Below are positions 13,667 through 17,290 of a stretch of 17,290 bases of DNA, one piece after another. The translations under genes were made by a program, and so were the position numbers. Position 1 is the stretch's first letter. Each line of letters opens with the position of its first letter. The stretch comes from Chloroflexota bacterium (GTDB taxonomy: Bacteria; Chloroflexota; Limnocylindria; Limnocylindrales; CSP1-4): contig PMJT01000266.1 in the NCBI GenBank assembly GCA_003158495.1, forward strand, positions 745 to 18,034, in the 5' to 3' direction. The notes beneath the pieces were generated by a model. It was not told the DNA's origin and did no database searches. It was given only the letters and a program-made list of their open reading frames with translations.

Positions 13667-14005
13667 ATGACGATCAAGTGGGTGAAGGTCGATCCGCTCG
13701 TCATGCGCGGCGAGCCGTTCTGCTACAACACCCGCCTGACGGTGCGGCAGCTTCTCGAACTCCGGCGAGACGGCCACAGTGTCGCCCAGCTGCTGGGCGA
13801 GCATCCTGAGCTTCGTCTTGTCGGCATCGCCCAGGCCTATCGCTACGCCTCGGAGCATCGCGACCTCTACGGCGAGTTTTTCGGCGCCGATGGCGCCCTG
13901 ATCGGTCCCGGCTTCAACGACGCCGAGGCTGCCGGCCTGGTCGAGGGCCTGCGCATCCCGGGCGTGGTCGTCGGCGGAGTACCGACAGCTGGAACCGGCG
14001 CCTGA
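13667..14005 (+). CDS. DUF433-family protein (VapB45-type antitoxin fold), no visible toxin partner
   Basis: 112 residues. GGAGG (13657-13661) is five bases before the ATG. Residues 8-65 match DUF433: VDPLVMRGEPFCYNTRLTV, then a helical part with LLELRRDGHSVAQLLGEHPEL and IAQAYRYASEH. The usual GxPxxxGTRIPV signature is changed to GEPFCYNTRLTV (Gly to Asn before Thr-Arg). DUF433 proteins bind DNA through a winged-helix-like fold, and some are the antitoxin of a PIN-domain toxin (VapBC45 type). No PIN gene lies on either side; the neighbours are the unknown 232-residue protein and a MIP18 protein. The tail after residue 70 is Gly-rich and not part of the family. It could be an orphan antitoxin or a plain regulator. 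Confidence 0.75.
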   Translation: MTIKWVKVDPLVMRGEPFCYNTRLTVRQLLELRRDGHSVAQLLGEHPELRLVGIAQAYRYASEHRDLYGEFFGADGALIGPGFNDAEAAGLVEGLRIPGVVVGGVPTAGTGA

Positions 14006-14045
14006 CCCGGGGCGGCCGCGGATTCGACTATTCCGAGGAAACTGG

Positions 14046-14051
14046 TAGGAT
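14046..14051 (+). promoter_or_regulatory. Putative extended -10 element TGG-TAGGAT
   Basis: TAGGAT is preceded by TGG, giving the TGn extended -10 form. It ends ten bases before the ATG at 14062, so transcription would start within a few bases of the start codon. There is no ribosome site in between. Confidence 0.45.
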
Positions 14052-14061
14052 ATCGACCGCC

Positions 14062-14436
14062 ATGAGCGATCCCATTGCGGCTATCGCCGCCACCACTTCT
14101 TCAGACTCCACCGCCGCTTCCGCGACCGACGCGCCCGCGGCGCCCGCCTTCGACCCCGGACGCCGGGCCACCGAGCTGGCGATCCTGGATGCCCTCCGTT
14201 CGGTTGTAGACCCGGAGCTGGGTATGGACGTCGTCGAACTCGCGCTGATCAGACAGATCGTGATCGGCAGTGAGTCGTCCGAAATCAAGATGATCCTGAC
14301 CACGCCCTTCTGCCCGTATGCCGGATCGATGGTCCAGCAGGTCAAGGATCAGGCCGAGTCGGTGCTGGAGCACCCGGTCAAGGTCACTCTGCTGGCCGAG
14401 CGTTGGGATCCACGCGATGCCGGCCTCACGTGGTGA
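14062..14436 (+). CDS. MIP18/DUF59-family iron-sulfur assembly factor (SufT/PaaD-like)
   Basis: 124 residues. The first 35 residues are an Ala/Thr/Ser-rich, probably disordered leader. The MIP18 domain follows, with VVDPELGMDVVELALI (residues 48-63) and the conserved cysteine motif TTPFCP (Cys84), then a helix and a short strand. The family helps mature Fe-S proteins, and the Cys is thought to be functionally required; the PaaD branch serves phenylacetyl-CoA oxygenase, but no paa genes are here, so a general role is more likely. The cobalamin adenosyltransferase gene starts 24 bases later, and the two may be one operon. Confidence 0.88.
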   Translation: MSDPIAAIAATTSSDSTAASATDAPAAPAFDPGRRATELAILDALRSVVDPELGMDVVELALIRQIVIGSESSEIKMILTTPFCPYAGSMVQQVKDQAESVLEHPVKVTLLAERWDPRDAGLTW

Positions 14437-14445
14437 GGTTCCGGA

Positions 14446-14451
14446 TAAGCT
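14446..14451 (+). promoter_or_regulatory. Possible -10 element TAAGCT before the adenosyltransferase gene
   Basis: TAAGCT lies nine bases before the ATG at 14461, in the 24-base gap after the MIP18 gene. It fits the TAnnnT spacing seen at other starts here. The gene also has a purine-rich GAGGGGGAG directly before the ATG, so ordinary initiation from a shared transcript is equally possible. Confidence 0.2.
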
Positions 14452-14460
14452 GAGGGGGAG

Positions 14461-15108
14461 ATGACGGACAAGCCGGAACGCAAGTCTGCGGTCGCCACGA
14501 AGCGCGGCGACGACGGCACGACGGGGTTGCTCTTCGGCGGCGACCGAATCTTCAAGGACGACCCTCGGACCGAGGCCTTCGGGGCCGTCGACGAGGCCAT
14601 CGCAGCCTTGGGCGTCGCCCGAGCGGAACTCGGTCTCAAGGCCCAGTACGGAACTGTGCCGCGCACCCTGGACCGCCTGCCCGAGTTGATCCTGCGGTTG
14701 CAGCGCGAGCTGTTCGTCGTGGGGGCCGAGCTTGCCACGGCCCCAGACGCGGCCGACCGCCAGAAGCCCGGCGAAACGCGCGTCACCGCGGCCATGGTCG
14801 ATGGCCTCGATGCCGTGCTGGCCGACACCGAAGCGTCGGTGGAACTGCCGCGCGAGTTCGTGGTCCCCGGCGAGACGCGACTCTCCGCGTACCTGGAGAT
14901 GGCCCGCACGATCATCCGGCGGGCCGAGCGCCGCGCCGTTGCCCTGCGCCGGGCCGAACGCGTCGGCGACGACAACCTGCTCGCCTACCTCAACCGGCTC
15001 GCAGACCTGCTCTGGATCCTTGCCCGCGCCGCGGAGCAGTGGGAATCTCGAGCCGCCACTCCGTCCAGGACCGCCGGGCGCCACGCTCGGGACGCCGCGG
15101 AAAGCTAG
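14461..15108 (+). CDS. PduO-type ATP:cob(I)alamin adenosyltransferase
   Basis: 215 residues. It makes adenosylcobalamin (coenzyme B12) from cob(I)alamin and ATP. All family blocks are present: the ATP-binding N-terminus TKRGDDGTTGLLFGG (13-27), FGAVDEAIAALGVARAEL (40-57), LQRELFVVGAELAT, FVVPGETRLSAYLEMART with the following Arg-rich helix IIRRAERRAVALRR, and LLAYLNRLADLLWILAR. The last 20 residues are a polar tail. The start has AGGGGG only two bases away, which is closer than usual. Its presence suggests the cell has B12-dependent mutases or reductases, or a cobalamin salvage route. The symbol is left blank because PduO, CobO and MMAB names are used inconsistently. Confidence 0.93.
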   Translation: MTDKPERKSAVATKRGDDGTTGLLFGGDRIFKDDPRTEAFGAVDEAIAALGVARAELGLKAQYGTVPRTLDRLPELILRLQRELFVVGAELATAPDAADRQKPGETRVTAAMVDGLDAVLADTEASVELPREFVVPGETRLSAYLEMARTIIRRAERRAVALRRAERVGDDNLLAYLNRLADLLWILARAAEQWESRAATPSRTAGRHARDAAES

Positions 15109-15161
15109 TTCGGCTGGCCGCGACACACCGTGACGGCCGAATGCGGGCCGGCAGCGATTGA

Positions 15162-15167
15162 TACGAT
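15162..15167 (+). promoter_or_regulatory. Putative extended -10 element TGA-TACGAT
   Basis: TACGAT preceded by TGA gives the extended -10 form. Transcription would start near 15174, leaving a leader of about 74 bases with the AGAGG ribosome site (15237-15241) six bases before the ATG at 15248. Confidence 0.45.
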
Positions 15168-15247
15168 CAGCAAAGACCGATGGCCGGGATACGGCCAGCG
15201 TGCCGCAACACCGCGTCCATCCCTGCAGACTCGATCAGAGGCCACCG

Positions 15248-16009
15248 ATGAGCAACGACTCTCGATACTCGGGCGGCTCTTACGCCGCCGACCAGTATGG
15301 GGTGCGGCCGGCGGCCGCTCTGTCCACTGCGTTCCTGAGCCAGGCCTTCATGTGGATGTTCCTCGGCCTGCTCCTCAGCGCGTTCATCGCCTTCCTCGTC
15401 CAGAACGGCACGACGGTCACGCCCTACGGCGTCACCGGCGGGCTCGCCGAAACCGTTATCAACCTGTGGCTGCCCCTGATAATCGCCGAGATGGTTATCG
15501 GCATCGGCCTGCAGGTCGCCATCACGAAGATCAACGCCCTCACCGCGCTGGCCCTTTTCTTCGTCTATGCCGCCCTCAACGGCCTGACCTTCGGCGTCAT
15601 CGTGATGGCGGTGGAGGTCAACACCGGCACTTCGGCGACTGTATTCGAAGCCTTTATCTGCGCGTCCGCGATGTTCGGCGGAGCGGCCCTGTACGGAGCC
15701 GTCACCAAGCGCTCACTGACCAACATGTTCGGCTACCTGGCGATGGCCACGTGGGGCTTGTTCGTCGCGATCCTGCTGAACTTGCTGCTGAATAATGGCG
15801 TCATCGATACGGTCATCTCGATTGCCGGCGTGATCATCTTCACCGCCCTCACCGCCTCCACTGTGCAGCGCATCGCGCGCGGCCAGTTCGCCGCGATGAC
15901 CGGATCGATGGAGAAGGCCTCGGTTCTCGGTGCGCTGCTCCTCTACCTCGAATTCGTGAACATCTTCCTGTTCCTTCTGCGACTCTTCGGCGGCGGCGGA
16001 CGGCGCTGA
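15248..16009 (+). CDS. Bax inhibitor-1/YccA family membrane protein
   Basis: 253 residues from the ATG at 15248, chosen for its AGAGG site; an in-frame TTG at 15158 would place the promoter inside the gene. After a polar, Gly/Tyr-rich N-terminus (1-22) come about seven membrane helices, with family marks AFMWMFLGLLLSAFIAF, the AALNGLTFGVI turn, and the C-terminal LLYLEFVNIFLFLLRLFG. The family forms pH-gated calcium leak channels or acts in membrane quality control. Two Asp residues that form the pH sensor in Bacillus YetJ are not kept here: the TAYDTQ-type motif reads TASTVQ (Thr205), and the YLDF motif reads YLEF (Glu235). Family membership is firm; channel behaviour is open. Confidence 0.9.
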   Translation: MSNDSRYSGGSYAADQYGVRPAAALSTAFLSQAFMWMFLGLLLSAFIAFLVQNGTTVTPYGVTGGLAETVINLWLPLIIAEMVIGIGLQVAITKINALTALALFFVYAALNGLTFGVIVMAVEVNTGTSATVFEAFICASAMFGGAALYGAVTKRSLTNMFGYLAMATWGLFVAILLNLLLNNGVIDTVISIAGVIIFTALTASTVQRIARGQFAAMTGSMEKASVLGALLLYLEFVNIFLFLLRLFGGGGRR

Positions 16010-16054
16010 ACCTCGGCCGGCACCCAAGCTGGCGCCGGGTGCATCATTCGCGTC

Positions 16055-17290
16055 GTGAGTTCACTCGGCCGAACAACCGACAACCGTCTGCGCGCGCCCG
16101 TGTTTGCCGCGTTTGTGGTGGCGCTTGTAGCCGCCTGCGGCAGCCCCAGCCCCACTGTGCCCGCGTCTTCGGCCGCTCCATCGGCGGCGACCACGGGACC
16201 AACTGCTTCGGCCGTGGCGTCGGCCGTCGCGTCGGCCGTCGCGTCGGCTTCGCCCTCGGCCTCGCCGCTTGAGTCGATCAATCCGGTGCCGGTCTCGCAG
16301 CTTGTTGCCCCGACCGCGCCCGCGGCTCACCTCGACGCAGCGACCGCTAAGGCCCTTCAAACCGCGCTTACCGGCGTGCGGACCGGCGGTGCTTATCCGG
16401 GCGTTTCCGCGGCGATCGTGTTCCCGGACGGCTCGGTCTGGACGGGTCAGTCGGGCACGGCGGTCCTCGCTACCAGGACCGCCGTCGCGGCCGACACGCT
16501 GTTCTCGATCGGCAGCATCAGCAAGACCTTCGTCGCGGCCCTGGCCGGGCGGCTCGCCTCGCGCGGCACGATCTCGCTGGACGACCCGCTCTCCAAGTAT
16601 GTGCCGACGTTCTATCTAGCGGAGAAGATCACGCTGAGGCAGCTGCTGAACCACACCAGCGGGATAAAGGACCTGTTCGCCATCAAGGCCATCACGGACG
16701 CGATCCTGGCCAAGCCCGCCCAGACGTGGACGCCGACCCAGTTGCTGACGATGGTCGGGAAGTCGCGATATCCATTTGCGCCGGGCAAGGGCTACTGGTA
16801 CTCCAACACGGAATACGTGCTGCTCGGCGTCGCGATCGAGAAGGCCACGGGCAGGACCGTGGCGGACCTGGTCCGCTCGGAGTTCCTGGCACCGCTCGGC
16901 CTCGACCACACGTTCTTGCAGACCGAAGAAGCCGTCACAGGGGCCGAAGCGCACGGCTACTGCGCGGGGACGGCACCGGGCTGCAGCAGTTCACGGGCAG
17001 CCGCATCGAAGCCGCGTGACAACACCGCCGGCGCGATGCTGCCGTTCACGGCCGAGGCCAGCGCCGTCGGGGCCGCCGGAGCCTTCGTCTCGACCGCCTC
17101 GGACATCGCCCGCTGGACCGAGGCCCTCTACAGCGGCCGGGTCCTCGACGAAGCGGCGCTGGCGTCGATGGTAGACATCTCGCAGACGCAGGGCTTCAAG
17201 GCGCCTTGGGTCCCGGGATGGCTCTACGGCCTGGGCACGGAGGAAGCCACGATCAACGGCCACGTGGCCTGGGGCCACCGCGGCCATCTC
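16055..17290 (+). CDS. Lipoprotein beta-lactamase-family serine hydrolase (3' end outside window)
   Basis: 412 residues are visible from the GTG at 16055, with no stop. A short signal peptide ends in a lipobox, LVAAC, with the lipidated Cys28. A Ser/Ala/Pro-rich linker (about 30-90) follows. The beta-lactamase/class C PBP domain has the nucleophile motif SISK (Ser154, Lys157), the second motif Tyr249-Ser-Asn251 (WYSN), and near the window end WGHRGHL (His408), the likely counterpart of the K/H-x-G motif. Such proteins are D,D-peptidases, esterases or, less often, beta-lactamases, anchored on the outer face of the membrane. No strong ribosome site precedes the GTG; CATCAT (16042-16047) sits at leaderless spacing but lacks the first T of a -10 box. 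True beta-lactam hydrolysis is not implied. Confidence 0.88.
   Translation, partial: MSSLGRTTDNRLRAPVFAAFVVALVAACGSPSPTVPASSAAPSAATTGPTASAVASAVASAVASASPSASPLESINPVPVSQLVAPTAPAAHLDAATAKALQTALTGVRTGGAYPGVSAAIVFPDGSVWTGQSGTAVLATRTAVAADTLFSIGSISKTFVAALAGRLASRGTISLDDPLSKYVPTFYLAEKITLRQLLNHTSGIKDLFAIKAITDAILAKPAQTWTPTQLLTMVGKSRYPFAPGKGYWYSNTEYVLLGVAIEKATGRTVADLVRSEFLAPLGLDHTFLQTEEAVTGAEAHGYCAGTAPGCSSSRAAASKPRDNTAGAMLPFTAEASAVGAAGAFVSTASDIARWTEALYSGRVLDEAALASMVDISQTQGFKAPWVPGWLYGLGTEEATINGHVAWGHRGHL
16212..16249 (+). repeat. 12-bp tandem repeat in the lipoprotein linker
   Basis: Three in-frame copies of a GTSGCGTCGGCY unit encode VASA repeats in the linker between the lipidated Cys and the hydrolase domain. 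Such a repeat can gain or lose units by slippage without shifting the frame, changing only the spacer length. Confidence 0.6.

Noticed and set aside
15158..15247. TTG start at 15158 for the Bax-inhibitor protein
   Set aside because: The extension covers the extended -10 box and the ribosome site, and the added residues do not resemble the family.
1..17290. tRNA, rRNA, CRISPR array, insertion sequence or attachment site
   Set aside because: I looked for tRNA T-arm motifs, regularly spaced short repeats and transposase-like proteins and found none.

Overview
The window is a high-GC stretch of bacterial chromosome in which every convincing gene is on the + strand. No rRNA, tRNA, CRISPR array, transposase or phage gene is visible. 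Several genes have TAnnnT -10 hexamers only 6-10 bases before the start codon, which suggests leaderless or nearly leaderless transcription. Together with the gene content (PduO-type cobalamin adenosyltransferase, a MIP18/DUF59 protein, DUF433, Bax-inhibitor-1, LuxR-type two-component system, MMPL exporter), this fits a high-GC Chloroflexota lineage such as the Limnocylindria/Ellin6529 type, or an actinobacterium. That placement is inference only.

Layout. 1-327 is the end of an unrecognised gene with a CxxC motif. 499-792 is a small one-helix membrane protein. 937-3020 is a histidine kinase and NarL-type response regulator pair with an ATGA overlap. 3141-4806 is a two-gene operon: a divergent AadA/ANT(9)-type aminoglycoside nucleotidyltransferase followed 18 bases later by a nucleoside-phosphorylase-fold protein. 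Its probable promoter is bracketed by an inverted repeat. 5214-9605 is an export operon: an FtsX/MacB-type permease, its ATPase and an MMPL/RND transporter, with a strong hairpin in each intercistronic gap just before the next ribosome binding site.

9606-10057 is a non-coding, hairpin-rich stretch that contains a TATGAT promoter and a structured leader. It is followed by a class IV PLP aminotransferase (10058-10981) and a DUF885-like metallopeptidase relative whose zinc motif is degraded (11125-12444). 12445-12909 is non-coding and holds a 14-bp palindrome and a 48-bp sequence repeated with a 50-bp period. Next come an unknown leaderless gene (12910-13608), a DUF433 protein (13667-14005), a MIP18/DUF59 protein (14062-14436), a PduO-type cobalamin adenosyltransferase (14461-15108), a Bax-inhibitor-1 family membrane protein (15248-16009), and the start of a lipoprotein beta-lactamase-like serine hydrolase that runs off the right end.

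How the genes may work together: a sensor pair, an antibiotic-modifying-type enzyme, an ABC exporter and an MMPL pump lie side by side, so an envelope-stress or antibiotic-response neighbourhood is a reasonable inference. Nothing in the sequence proves that the two-component system controls the exporters. The best candidates for something undescribed are the nucleotidyltransferase/phosphorylase operon with its bracketed promoter, the chain of intercistronic and leader hairpins at 6415-10034, the 50-bp tandem repeat before the unknown gene, and two family members with altered key residues (the DUF885-like protein and the Bax-inhibitor protein).
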